DNA from: an uncultured Verrucomicrobiales bacterium
GTDB taxonomy: Bacteria > Verrucomicrobiota > Verrucomicrobiia > Verrucomicrobiales > Akkermansiaceae
Assembly (NCBI GenBank): GCA_937951675.1
Contig: CALFBI010000004.1
Location: 1-64,000, forward strand
Length of the DNA: 64,000 bases
Direction of reading: 5' to 3'
This document shows, piece by piece, positions 41,966 through 50,721 of the stretch; the stretch's first letter is position 1, and each line of letters begins with the position of its first letter. The position numbers and the translations under genes were made by a program. Under the pieces are notes generated by a model. The model was not told the DNA's origin and made no database searches. It saw only the letters and a program-made list of their open reading frames with translations.

Positions 41966-43243
41966 ATGTTTCAACGTCTTGTCAATTTCCGTAATTCCTC
42001 TTCCCCGGAAGAGGACAAACCTTTCCTTGATCACCTCGAGGATCTACGTATCACATTGACGAAGCTCATTATAACGGTCCTTCTCAGCACCGTTATTTGC
42101 TGGAATTACCGGTCTGAGCTCATGGAGATCATCCAAAAACCGGCTCAGGAAGTCTGGGATCTACAACAAAGCAAGCTGCTTAAAAAACTTCCCCATGAAG
42201 GCATCAAAAATTCAGATTGGAATGATGCGCTACTCTTTCTCACTCAATCATTCCATTTAACTCCAGAGGAAAAAATAGATTTACAAAACCAGTTCGCAAA
42301 AGAAAAACCTGAGGCCTTCTTCCATGCTCGAACGATTGCGCTCGGCCAAGCCGCTCAACTTTTAGCTGAGCCTTCTCGCTACCTTGAAGGACTCAACCTC
42401 GAAGAGAAAATCTACATCCAAGCAAAATACCTAAGCTCGATTCCTTCCGGCTCAGACCTTTACCGGCCTAAATCCTTAGTCGAAATGCAAGCCCTCGGCC
42501 CGACCGAAGGTTTTAATATGTCCTTCAAGCTCGCATTCATGGCGGGAATCATTGTCAGTTTCCCCTTATTACTTTACTTTATTCTTCAGTTCATCCTCCC
42601 AGGCTTAAAAAAACATGAGACAAAGGCCCTTTATGGAGCCCTCGTTGTAGGCTTTGGCCTTTTTATTATAGGTGTTCTTTTTTCCTATCTGATTGTTTTA
42701 CCTCGAGCCCTTGAATTCTTCTACGAGCTTGATCGCGGAATGGGCATCACGCCTGATTTTAAAATCGGAGACTACGTCAAATTCGCCTCTCGGTTCACCT
42801 TAATGTTCGGCTTAGCCTTCGAGCTCCCTGTCATCGTCATGACTTTTGTTAAACTCGGGCTTCTCGGATATCAGACCATGAAATCTTCACGGAGCTATGC
42901 GATCCTAGCCATTTTTGTGATTGCGGCATTGATTACCCCTACCCCTGATGCGTTCACCTTATGCCTCATGGCGGGGCCAATGATCATCCTCTATGAAATA
43001 TGTATTTGGTTAAGCTACTTCACTGGACGTAAAGAAGAAGCAGCACGCCTACAAGAAGAAGCCGAAGAGCGAATGAAAATGGAAAAACTTCTCGCCAAAG
43101 CAACGCCTACAGTAAGTGTCTCTCGAAATGATGAAGATGTCGTTTACTTTGACGACACGCAAGATCTCGAGCCACTACTTGAAGAGACCGAAGAAGGCGA
43201 AGAAGAAGATATTTCCGATCCGACTGATTCAGATAAATCATAA
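41966..43243 (+). CDS. tatC: Sec-independent protein translocase TatC, with a large insertion
   Basis: A 425-residue protein of the twin-arginine translocase, which moves folded proteins across the inner membrane. FLDHLEDLRITLTKLI (about 20-35) is the TatC N-terminus and TM1 (about 35-52) follows. Residues about 58-180 form a charged soluble region before the conserved TM2 segment FNMSFKLAFMAGIIVSFPLLLY. The E. coli loop here is about 35-40 residues, so there are roughly 90 extra. TM3-TM6 follow with FSYLIVLPRALEFFYELD and ITPTPDAFTLCLMAGPMIILYE. A long acidic C-terminal tail (about 350-425, EETEEGEEEDISDPTD) is another addition. No tatA or tatB is in the window. Confidence 0.93.
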   Translation: MFQRLVNFRNSSSPEEDKPFLDHLEDLRITLTKLIITVLLSTVICWNYRSELMEIIQKPAQEVWDLQQSKLLKKLPHEGIKNSDWNDALLFLTQSFHLTPEEKIDLQNQFAKEKPEAFFHARTIALGQAAQLLAEPSRYLEGLNLEEKIYIQAKYLSSIPSGSDLYRPKSLVEMQALGPTEGFNMSFKLAFMAGIIVSFPLLLYFILQFILPGLKKHETKALYGALVVGFGLFIIGVLFSYLIVLPRALEFFYELDRGMGITPDFKIGDYVKFASRFTLMFGLAFELPVIVMTFVKLGLLGYQTMKSSRSYAILAIFVIAALITPTPDAFTLCLMAGPMIILYEICIWLSYFTGRKEEAARLQEEAEERMKMEKLLAKATPTVSVSRNDEDVVYFDDTQDLEPLLEETEEGEEEDISDPTDSDKS

Positions 43244-43321
43244 CCGTCAAAAAAGTTCGGGGTTTTTGCGCAACTTTTATCGTAATGAAGTGTTTTTCAT
43301 ATTGATTAACGCATCATTACT

Positions 43322-43726
43322 ATGAAAACACATCCCTTATTATCTACGCTCGCTCTTTTCTGTATTGTCTCCACTTCGGCTCATGCCGAAGGAAAAAAGA
43401 AAAAGTCTCACCGCCCTCTCCCACCTGAAATTATTGCAGAGTTTGACCAAGACAAAAATGGGAAACTCAATAAAGAAGAACGTCAAAAAGCTCGGAAAGC
43501 TCGCCATGCAAAAAGGATCGAGAAGTTCGACGCGGACCAAGATGGCAAACTCAACGAGGAAGAAAGGCAAGAAGCCCGCAAAGCTCACCGCCAGATGATT
43601 CTCGAAAAGTTCGACAAAAACGAAGACGGAAAACTTAGTAAAGAAGAAAAAAAAGAAACTCGTGAAGCAGGTTTGCTAAAAAGAAAGCATGCCAAACGCC
43701 GCAAAGACGGAAATCAAAAACCTTAA
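43322..43726 (+). CDS. Secreted EF-hand protein
   Basis: A 134-residue protein with a signal peptide (about 1-22, ending AHA) and a strongly basic body with three EF-hand calcium loops: DQDKNGKLNKEE, DADQDGKLNEEE and DKNEDGKLSKEE. The EF-hands are separated by Lys/Arg-rich helices of equal spacing, about 29 residues, as in a small internal repeat. It likely binds calcium in the periplasm or outside the cell. Short secreted EF-hand proteins are common in Verrucomicrobia and Planctomycetes. Confidence 0.85.
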   Translation: MKTHPLLSTLALFCIVSTSAHAEGKKKKSHRPLPPEIIAEFDQDKNGKLNKEERQKARKARHAKRIEKFDADQDGKLNEEERQEARKAHRQMILEKFDKNEDGKLSKEEKKETREAGLLKRKHAKRRKDGNQKP

Positions 43727-43748
43727 GTAAACAAATACCCTTTATGAC

Positions 43749-45317
43749 TCACAAGTTCTCTGGAGAGGACTTGTGCGTTTTCATGGCATGGTATTCAAAA
43801 AAGAGTTGGTTCCATTTTTCCGATAAAGGCCCGAGCTGCTCTTGCCGGTTTAATAAATCACTCCTTAGCCCATTAAGTAATGTGCTGTAGACTCGAAAAT
43901 AAGTTCTAATTCCAACTTCGTAGCGAGGCTCCATTTGCTCTTTAAAATGATGATGAGCACGACTTGTATAGTCCTCGTAATGGCTTTGAACCTTCATCGC
44001 AGAATGTTTCAAGCGAAACATCGTATAGAACAGAGCTCCTCCCGATAATAAAACACCGCTCCAAGCTACGACCTGAGGTGCAAAGACACCCAAGACTCCT
44101 GAAATGGCAAGTAGCAGAAAAATAATGACCAGATACCGCTGTGCCTGAGATTGGTGAGAGCTGACTTCTCCATCCAAAAAACTTTTCAACCGAAGCTGTG
44201 AAATCAATCCCGGAAGGAAATTTCCAATATGAGCTAGATGTGCAATTTGCACTTCGTGAAAACGGGGGGTGAACATTTCAAAATCAGTCAATTCACTTCC
44301 TATTTTTTCTTCGATCTTCTTCTCTATCCCTGACCAGTGCCCTGAAATCCCTTCGATCAAGTCTCGACCACTTAGTGCTACTTTCGAAAGTAAAAGCTCT
44401 CTGGCTTCTTCGTTTAACTCTTCTTCAAGCTCAGTCGCAATAGAACTTGGGCGAAATAATCGATAAAAAGTCGGCAGGAGAGACAACATTTCTCTCAGAC
44501 TTTTCTTTTTTGATTTCGCCACCCTCACAAAAAGAACCGCTAGATCTTCAAAATCTTGTGAAATCTTAGGGGCTAAAACTTGCCTTAGCTCCCTGACCTC
44601 ACCTTCCAAAGCTGAAAGGTGGGCCACATTTTCATGTAATTGTGAACGCCTGAAATCAATCGCCTGCTCTGCGTCCCGAAGAAGCGCCCCTACTTCCAGG
44701 GAAGCTTTCGCAAGAGCGGAAGAACGGGAGACCGAAGCCTCTAGTAAAGACTCTACTTCCTGCTCTAAATCTATCATCCCGTGAGGTGAAGAAACTGAAA
44801 CCCCCATTACAGGCTGACTTTCACCTAACCTTTGCCGAGTCAAAGAATCCAAATGATTTTTTAACACTTCTACTTCTTCTTTTCCTATCTGATCAGCCAT
44901 CGAAAGGCATAGAATTAAAGGAAAACCTCCTGCTTTCAGCTTTTCAATCGTATTCCAAATCAAAGCATCCCAGGGATTCTCGGGATGGAGTAAAATCACA
45001 ACGACATCAGCCTTTCCCACCAAATCTTGAGGAGTAGAGCTTTCGCTCCCTTGCTTAATTGAAACTTCTAAAAATTCAGTGCTCCCCAAAGAAAGGCCAC
45101 TCTCCTCCTGAGAATGTTTTTTTATCAGTGCGTCTATGAGAGAAGACTTCCCAGAAGCCGGAGTTCCCAGAAAGGCAATCTGATAAGGTTGTGAGACTTG
45201 ATAAAGACTCTCACTTTCTTCCGGTTCAAAATGGCCCAACTCACCTAAGAGGTCATGAGCACATTTTGTAAGTGCACTAACGGATTGGACTTCCTTCCAA
45301 TAAGACTTTCCAAGCAT
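43749..45317 (-). CDS. Dynamin-like GTPase with C-terminal TM pair
   Basis: A 522-residue protein. The P-loop is GTPASGKSS (about 51-59). The Walker B-like region is ADVVVILLHPENPWD, without a clear DxxG. The base-specificity motif NKxD is replaced by SMADQ, so nucleotide specificity is uncertain. Charged helical regions (about 200-370) and a pair of TM helices (about 395-440, VIIFLLLAISGVLGVFAP and VLLSGGALFYTMF) follow, with a tail of helices. This layout recalls bacterial dynamin-like and YjdA/LeoA-type membrane-remodelling GTPases. Function is inferred. It is convergent with the EF-hand gene; the 3' end holds an inverted repeat (about 43750-43775) that could act as a terminator. Confidence 0.65.
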   Translation of the reverse strand: MLGKSYWKEVQSVSALTKCAHDLLGELGHFEPEESESLYQVSQPYQIAFLGTPASGKSSLIDALIKKHSQEESGLSLGSTEFLEVSIKQGSESSTPQDLVGKADVVVILLHPENPWDALIWNTIEKLKAGGFPLILCLSMADQIGKEEVEVLKNHLDSLTRQRLGESQPVMGVSVSSPHGMIDLEQEVESLLEASVSRSSALAKASLEVGALLRDAEQAIDFRRSQLHENVAHLSALEGEVRELRQVLAPKISQDFEDLAVLFVRVAKSKKKSLREMLSLLPTFYRLFRPSSIATELEEELNEEARELLLSKVALSGRDLIEGISGHWSGIEKKIEEKIGSELTDFEMFTPRFHEVQIAHLAHIGNFLPGLISQLRLKSFLDGEVSSHQSQAQRYLVIIFLLLAISGVLGVFAPQVVAWSGVLLSGGALFYTMFRLKHSAMKVQSHYEDYTSRAHHHFKEQMEPRYEVGIRTYFRVYSTLLNGLRSDLLNRQEQLGPLSEKWNQLFFEYHAMKTHKSSPENL

Positions 45318-45340
45318 GCGTTAAGCCCAAAAAACGTTTC

Positions 45341-46147
45341 TCACTGAGCACTCGCTTTTCTCGAAAGCAGCTGAGAAACAGTTACAAACTGATAACCTTT
45401 TCTCAGTAAACCATCCAAAGTGGCTGGCATCGCATCGATCGTTGGCTTGTGAAGGTCGTGCGCAAGCACAACCGAACCGTTTCTCGTTCCTGTCAAAATA
45501 CGCTGTGTCACGACGCTTGGTCCAGGACGTTGCCAATCACGAGGATCAACATCCCATAGAATCGTAGGATACCCATATTCCCGCATGATCATTTCCCTTT
45601 GTCTCGTGAGTAAAGCTCCATAAGGAGGACGCATCGTGCGAGGCTGCACCCCTGTCACCCGACCGATAGAATCCCGGCAACGATCTAGCTCACGACGAAG
45701 AGCGGCATCAGACATTTTACTCAAATTTCCATGAGTATAAGTGTGGTTCCCAACTTCGTGGCCATCTGCCACAATTCTTTTCAGAATATGAGGATTCGAG
45801 TCAATACTACTTCCGATGACATAAAAGGTTGCCTTGATGTTTCTTGATTTCAACATCTCTAAAAGACGAGGCGTATTCTTAGGGTGCGGCCCATCATCGA
45901 AGGTCAGAGCAATGAATTTTTCATTTCGAAGCCCCGAATTATGAGTGGTCCCGACAAGCCCTTGGAAATGAGCCCCTAGCATTACGGTTTGATCGTTCTT
46001 AAGGTAACTTGGAGGACGATACTGTGTATTTGCCTTTGTTTTCACAGGAGGCACCGGCTTTTGGAGCTTATCCTTATCTGCCGAACAGTTTGTCGAAAAC
46101 ATGACAAAAGCCATGAGGAGCATAATAACAAGTGAACGTTTTGCCAT
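45341..46147 (-). CDS. Polysaccharide deacetylase (NodB-type) lipoprotein
   Basis: A protein of about 268 residues. Start ATG 46147 gives a lipoprotein signal (VMFSTNC). The NodB domain shows TFDDGPHPKNTPRLLEML (metal and catalytic Asp, motif 1), HEVGNHTYTHGNLSKM (motif 2 with the two metal His), MRPPYGAL (motif 3), ILWDVDPRDW (motif 4) and VVLAHDLHKPT (motif 5). Such enzymes remove acetyl groups from peptidoglycan or other glycans. The anchor suggests action at the envelope. It lies just downstream of mtnP. Confidence 0.9.
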   Translation of the reverse strand: MAKRSLVIMLLMAFVMFSTNCSADKDKLQKPVPPVKTKANTQYRPPSYLKNDQTVMLGAHFQGLVGTTHNSGLRNEKFIALTFDDGPHPKNTPRLLEMLKSRNIKATFYVIGSSIDSNPHILKRIVADGHEVGNHTYTHGNLSKMSDAALRRELDRCRDSIGRVTGVQPRTMRPPYGALLTRQREMIMREYGYPTILWDVDPRDWQRPGPSVVTQRILTGTRNGSVVLAHDLHKPTIDAMPATLDGLLRKGYQFVTVSQLLSRKASAQ

Positions 46148-46206
46148 GATAAGAGTTTTTATGATCTGGTTATCTTTAGAAAAGCGAAGAGGCCTGTCAC
46201 GTCTAT

Positions 46207-47079
46207 TCAATTGCTTTCTTTAGAAAGAAAAGGTTTTAAAATCGGGGCAAGGGCTTCTTTCGTGGTTTTATCCCAATCTGACGAAGCCGTCATGATAGCT
46301 CTGTCTAGAGAATGATGCTCTGGCCAATCTGCCGTCAAAGGAATCTTATTAATCGCGGCACGAATGATTTTTTTCGCGGTGGCTGAATTCACCCTCATGT
46401 GCTCGACCACCGATTGAGCGTCCACTTCCTCTTCTTCTTTCCAGCAATCGTAATCCGTAACCAACCCAATCGTAGCGAGTGCTATTTCTGCTTCTCTAGC
46501 GAGTTTAGCCTCTGCCATGTTTGTCATCCCTATAATATCATAGCCAAAATGACGATACATCTCACTCTCAGCTCGAGTCGAAAAAGCAGGTCCATCGATA
46601 TTGACATAAACGCCTCCTACCTGTGCTGAAATACCAAGCTCTTTCACCGCCTCTTCAAGGATTCCCGACAAAGCTTGCGAAATCGGTTGCCCAAAAGAAA
46701 CATGTGCTACGATTCCTTGGCCAAAAAAGGTGTGTTGAGCTCTCTGTGTCGTGCGATCAAAAAACTGGTCTGGTAACACAATCGTTCTCGGGGGTAATTC
46801 TTCCTTGAGGCTCCCCACCGCGGTCACCGCAATGAGATGCCTGACTCCTAGAGAACGAAGCGCCCAAATATTAGCGCGGTGATTAATTTCGGTAGGTAAT
46901 AGCCGATGGCCTTTCCCGTGCCTGGGTAAAAACCAAACTTGCCGACCATCCATTTCACCCCCGATTAAGACATCTGAAGGGTCTCCAAACGGCGTCTCTA
47001 CTCGACACTCTGTTCGATTGACTAGGCCCTCCATATCGTAGAGCCCACTTCCTCCGATGACTCCGATTGCACTGTTCAT
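46207..47079 (-). CDS. mtnP: 5'-methylthioadenosine phosphorylase
   Basis: A protein of about 290 residues releasing adenine from methylthioadenosine, part of methionine salvage. Signatures are VIGGSGLYDMEGL (about 6-18, phosphate binding), FLPRHGKGH (about 52-60), INHRANIWALRSLGV, GPAFSTRAESEMYRHFGYDIIGMTNMAEAKLAREAEI and VTDYDCW. The Ser-Thr-Arg and Asn-Met-Ala run are typical of MTAP over purine nucleoside phosphorylases. I start at ATG 47079; a longer frame to 47136 lacks family sequence. Confidence 0.9.
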   Translation of the reverse strand: MNSAIGVIGGSGLYDMEGLVNRTECRVETPFGDPSDVLIGGEMDGRQVWFLPRHGKGHRLLPTEINHRANIWALRSLGVRHLIAVTAVGSLKEELPPRTIVLPDQFFDRTTQRAQHTFFGQGIVAHVSFGQPISQALSGILEEAVKELGISAQVGGVYVNIDGPAFSTRAESEMYRHFGYDIIGMTNMAEAKLAREAEIALATIGLVTDYDCWKEEEEVDAQSVVEHMRVNSATAKKIIRAAINKIPLTADWPEHHSLDRAIMTASSDWDKTTKEALAPILKPFLSKESN

Positions 47080-47175
47080 ATTGCTAGATTCGCTATTTTT
47101 TCTAAAAAAGCACGACCGTTTTAAAGTTCCTCGCAAAAAGTTTTTTGTTCTTTATCATTTCCACTGATTGAAATC

Positions 47176-47892
47176 ATGAATGCCTTCTTCCTCCCCTACC
47201 TCTGTTTTTTTCTTTTAGTGGATGTTATTCATTCGGCGCCCTTTCCAGAGTCGCCGCGGTCTCGTAAAATCATTCACAAAGTCTCTCCTCTCCTAAGCTC
47301 CGAGCTTCAAAAAAAAGACCTGCAACTTGGAAACGAAGTCTTCATTCGCATCTTCAAAAAAAACAAACAACTCGAACTATGGATGAGGCCTCCCCATTCA
47401 CTATCAATGGTTCGATTCAAAACTTACCCGATCGCAGGGATGTCTGGCCGCCTCGGCCCCAAATTAGCAGAAGGTGATTTCCAAGCACCTGAAGGTTTTT
47501 ATTCCATCACGCCTAAAAGCTTTAACCCTAATAGTAGCTACCACCTTTCTTTCAACATTGGGTATCCCAACCAATATGATAAAACCCACCGGAGAACAGG
47601 GTCTTTTATTATGGTTCATGGAGGGCACGCTTCCATTGGTTGCTTTGCGATGACCAACCCCGGAATCGAAGAAATCTACACTCTCTGCCAAGCAGCGCTC
47701 AAATCTTCGCAGAAAAAAGTCATGATTCATATTTTCCCTTTTGCGCTCGAAGAGAAAAAGCTCCGCGCTTATGCAAGACATCCTTCTTTCTTGTTCTGGA
47801 AAGAGCTCCAAGCAGGATATCTTGCTTTTGAGAAAACACACACACCGCCTCACATCCTCGTCCAGAAAAAGCGCTATGTGCTCCTCCCTTAG
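47176..47892 (+). CDS. L,D-transpeptidase-fold protein of the YafK/DpaA type
   Basis: A 238-residue secreted protein (signal about 1-20). It matches YafK/DpaA: VFIRIFKKNKQLELWM at the start, the catalytic region MVHGGHASIGCFAM (Cys in IGCFAM, His upstream), EGDFQAPEGFYSITP and LSFNIGYPNQYDK. E. coli DpaA (LdtF) removes Braun lipoprotein from murein rather than forming crosslinks. This protein is the second YkuD-fold enzyme in the window, with the one at 15297. Convergent with the LacI gene. Confidence 0.8.
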   Translation: MNAFFLPYLCFFLLVDVIHSAPFPESPRSRKIIHKVSPLLSSELQKKDLQLGNEVFIRIFKKNKQLELWMRPPHSLSMVRFKTYPIAGMSGRLGPKLAEGDFQAPEGFYSITPKSFNPNSSYHLSFNIGYPNQYDKTHRRTGSFIMVHGGHASIGCFAMTNPGIEEIYTLCQAALKSSQKKVMIHIFPFALEEKKLRAYARHPSFLFWKELQAGYLAFEKTHTPPHILVQKKRYVLLP

Positions 47893-47898
47893 TAAACT

Positions 47899-48879
47899 TT
47901 AAGCCGTTTCTCCTCGCAGGAGTTCTCCTTTCAGTAACAAGGACTCAGGGATCTCTAGGTGCTTAATCACCGCCGCATTGATCATCTTACCAGCCTCTTT
48001 CCCTAATTGCTGAACTGGGAGGCTTACCGTTGTTAATGAAGGCAGCACGATCTCTCGCACAGGAGAATTATCAAATCCAGTCACCCGCACTTCTCCTGGG
48101 ACTGATTTCCCTAGGATTCGTAGTTGCTGAATAACGACCGCGGCTAAAATATCATTCACACATAAAAAGGTCCTCACTCCTTTGCTAAGTAAATCTTGGA
48201 GAGCTTCCCCTTTCAAACGGTCAGGAGACGAACACACCATTTGTGGTGGCAGAGCGTCGATTCCAAACCGACTCACTTGCTTGAGGTAGGCTTCTGAACG
48301 TTTTGTGTAAACATCATCAATTCCCTCATAACCGATGAAGCAGAATTTTTTAGGGCTTTCTTTTTCAACAAGGTAAGCCATCAAAAGCTCGATGCCGTGA
48401 GCATGATCTGCCGAAACCCAAGGTGATTTAGGAACATCCCGGTTAATGATCATATAAGGAATCTTGCGACCTTGGATTTCTTCCAGAACTCGTTTTGACG
48501 GGCGATGAAACGCGAATACAAAAGCATCAATATCGCCTCCTTTTTTATGAGGAAAAGGGTCAAACCCCCGACCCAGGGTATCCGTGAGCAAATTCAACTT
48601 TGCGGGCGCAAGCCCTTCTCGTAATCCATCTGCTAATTCCGAAAAATCATAGAACAGATTTTTGGTCGCGGCATCATGCTGAGGAAGAACGAGCTTAATA
48701 TTCAGAATAGCTCGTTCAACATGACGTTTCACCTGCCGCTTTTGGTAGCCTAATTCACCCGCAGCTACCTTCACTTTATTTGCTACCTCTGGACCAATCA
48801 GAGAAGAACCATTTAGGACCCTCGAAACTGTCGAGGTTGAAACGCCTGCCTTTTCTGCAACATCATAGATGGTAGCCAT
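47899..48879 (-). CDS. LacI-family transcriptional regulator
   Basis: A protein of about 326 residues. The start ATG at 48879 puts the LacI-type HTH (TIYDVAEKAGVSTSTVSRVLNG) at the N-terminus, residues 3-24. The sugar-binding periplasmic-binding-protein-like domain follows, with GVRTFLCVNDILAAVVIQQLRILG and VRVTGFDNSPVREIVLPSLTTVS typical of the family. No sugar-catabolism genes are beside it, so the operator and ligand cannot be guessed here. The gene lies just downstream of the prepilin cassette on the same strand, which may be accidental. Confidence 0.88.
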   Translation of the reverse strand: MATIYDVAEKAGVSTSTVSRVLNGSSLIGPEVANKVKVAAGELGYQKRQVKRHVERAILNIKLVLPQHDAATKNLFYDFSELADGLREGLAPAKLNLLTDTLGRGFDPFPHKKGGDIDAFVFAFHRPSKRVLEEIQGRKIPYMIINRDVPKSPWVSADHAHGIELLMAYLVEKESPKKFCFIGYEGIDDVYTKRSEAYLKQVSRFGIDALPPQMVCSSPDRLKGEALQDLLSKGVRTFLCVNDILAAVVIQQLRILGKSVPGEVRVTGFDNSPVREIVLPSLTTVSLPVQQLGKEAGKMINAAVIKHLEIPESLLLKGELLRGETA

Positions 48880-48950
48880 AAACTTAGTCAGTAGACTAAT
48901 CCTCCAAACTGTTGCATGCAACAAAATAACCGTTTTGCTCTCTTACTCGA

Positions 48951-49925
48951 TTAAGGAGATGGTAAGAAAATCGTGCGCTTAAAGGTTTTGGTATACTCCG
49001 AAAAATGACTTTGGTTCGAGGTCAAGTCAGCTCCTGTATTTTTCAAGGGCTCCAACCCTTGACGATCAATAATGGTCATAACGACATCAATCGATTTAAT
49101 CACACCTGCTTGCCAAGAACCCACCTCAGGAGCTGTAACAGCTGCTGCAGGATTAGAACCTATCCCAATCCCCGTATATCTTAAAACAGGAACTGAAGAC
49201 ACCGTCGTCCGGCTAGAAGCATCATTACCACGTCCCCTCGCAGACTGACTCACTGTCACAATTTGATAAGCAACAACAACTTCATCATCATCATCATCAT
49301 CATTTTTTTTCCGTGTATATTCAATATTAAAATTATAAGCCAGTGAATAAATGCCTTCAGCCACGACCGAGCTAAAACGATCACCTCGCTCAGTATCATA
49401 AGCTGCATTTAAATCACTATTCCCTATAACATCAGTAAATGTATTGTCTGGATTAATACGGGTTCTTTGCAGAATATAAGTATTATTATCAAGAGTTGTA
49501 TTATTATTTACGAAAGGATCCTCAAAAAGCATTTCATATCGAATCACACACACGTCTCCTCCTGGATTGGGTGCTTCAGCGGCCAAATTGGCATACGCGT
49601 CGTTAGCAGTAGAGAAAAACGTTAATTGGGTCACTGAAGGGCTTCGATTTGCATTATTCCCCAAATCTTCATTCAAAGTAATCTCCTCGCACCTCAACCA
49701 CTCCGCATCTGACCCACTCTGAATCACAGCTTGCTCCAGATCTTCCACTAACGAATCAAAAACAATTCGTGCAATGCGAGTTGAGTTGATCTGAGACTCC
49801 GTTTTCTGCCAGCCATCGATCGCTAAAACGGTCACCGGCACAATCAGCAAAATAATAAAGGTGGTTACCGCCATCGCAACCATGAGCTCTATTAACGAGA
49901 ATCCTTTTAAAATACTTTTTTTCAT
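48951..49925 (-). CDS. Prepilin-type protein, Verru_Chthon cassette protein C-like
   Basis: A protein of about 324 residues starting at ATG 49925. It has a type IV prepilin leader: GFSLIELMVAMAVTTFIILLIV, with cleavage after the Gly and Glu at +5. The body has QLTFFSTANDAYANL and IRYEMLFEDP, matching the third (C) member of the four-gene Verru_Chthon cassette (TIGR02599). A run of six Asp (from a short trinucleotide repeat) is at about 215-220. It follows the B-like and D-like genes in the same direction. It is thought to be a minor pseudopilin, but no secretion or pilus machinery is in the window. Confidence 0.8.
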   Translation of the reverse strand: MKKSILKGFSLIELMVAMAVTTFIILLIVPVTVLAIDGWQKTESQINSTRIARIVFDSLVEDLEQAVIQSGSDAEWLRCEEITLNEDLGNNANRSPSVTQLTFFSTANDAYANLAAEAPNPGGDVCVIRYEMLFEDPFVNNNTTLDNNTYILQRTRINPDNTFTDVIGNSDLNAAYDTERGDRFSSVVAEGIYSLAYNFNIEYTRKKNDDDDDDEVVVAYQIVTVSQSARGRGNDASSRTTVSSVPVLRYTGIGIGSNPAAAVTAPEVGSWQAGVIKSIDVVMTIIDRQGLEPLKNTGADLTSNQSHFSEYTKTFKRTIFLPSP

Positions 49926-49944
49926 GTTGAGTAACAAGTTGATC

Positions 49945-50703
49945 TTATCTTAACACTGCCATATTCCGACTAAACACAGGAGAACCTAATTTCTCTGCTA
50001 CTACTTCAGCAGTCAACCTGCTAATATAAAGCGGATCATTAGAGGGCAGTAAATAAAAATTCGCCTGATAGGCAATGACTGCTTCTGGATAAATACCGGT
50101 TCCACCCGGCATCGAAGAGCTCGCATAAACAGTGTAACCCCCTCCACCATCTGGTCTCATCCCCGTAAGGCCGCCTGTGCTGTCCGACTCCATAAGCTCC
50201 CCGTCGTTACTGTAAACGAGCTGCTTGATCTGCACCAAGAAAACCTGATTTTTCGCCGCCTCTAAATAATTACGAGCTAACGCTGTCGCTTGAGATTGGT
50301 CAAAGACAATTGTTTGATGCGTAAAAGTATCATTCGCGCGAAGAATTTCACCTGCTGGAGCCTCTGTAACAGGAGCCATTTGCCTACCATCTAAACTGGC
50401 CGGATTAGCCTGATAATCAAAAACTAAAAAACCTATCGACGTTGCCGTTTGAATATTTGAAAGATTTTGAAAGGCGATTTCAAAAGGAGATAACTCACCA
50501 GCTGGAGTCGCGGTAGGATCATTAACATTATATTCCTGTAAGCTTTGGTTTAATGATTCAGAAAGACGTTCCGCCTCGTCGGTTGAGGTTCCTCTTTGGA
50601 CGGCTGCGGTGGCCGGACCAAAAACAGTTAGAAATGACGTGAGCAATAGAGCCACTACGCCCAGAGCAATGACGACTTCGAGTAATGTAAATCCTTTTTT
50701 CAT
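49945..50703 (-). CDS. Prepilin-type protein, Verru_Chthon cassette protein B-like
   Basis: A 252-residue protein with prepilin leader KGFTLLEVVIALGVVALLLTSFL at residues 3-25. The rest, with NQVFLVQIKQLVYSN and YPEAVIAYQANFYLLPSN, fits the second (B) member of the cassette (TIGR02598). It lies 18 bp downstream of the D-like gene and 19 bp upstream of the C-like gene, all in one direction, so they are probably cotranscribed. Confidence 0.8.
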   Translation of the reverse strand: MKKGFTLLEVVIALGVVALLLTSFLTVFGPATAAVQRGTSTDEAERLSESLNQSLQEYNVNDPTATPAGELSPFEIAFQNLSNIQTATSIGFLVFDYQANPASLDGRQMAPVTEAPAGEILRANDTFTHQTIVFDQSQATALARNYLEAAKNQVFLVQIKQLVYSNDGELMESDSTGGLTGMRPDGGGGYTVYASSSMPGGTGIYPEAVIAYQANFYLLPSNDPLYISRLTAEVVAEKLGSPVFSRNMAVLR

Positions 50704-50721
50704 ATCGATTTTATAAATCTA

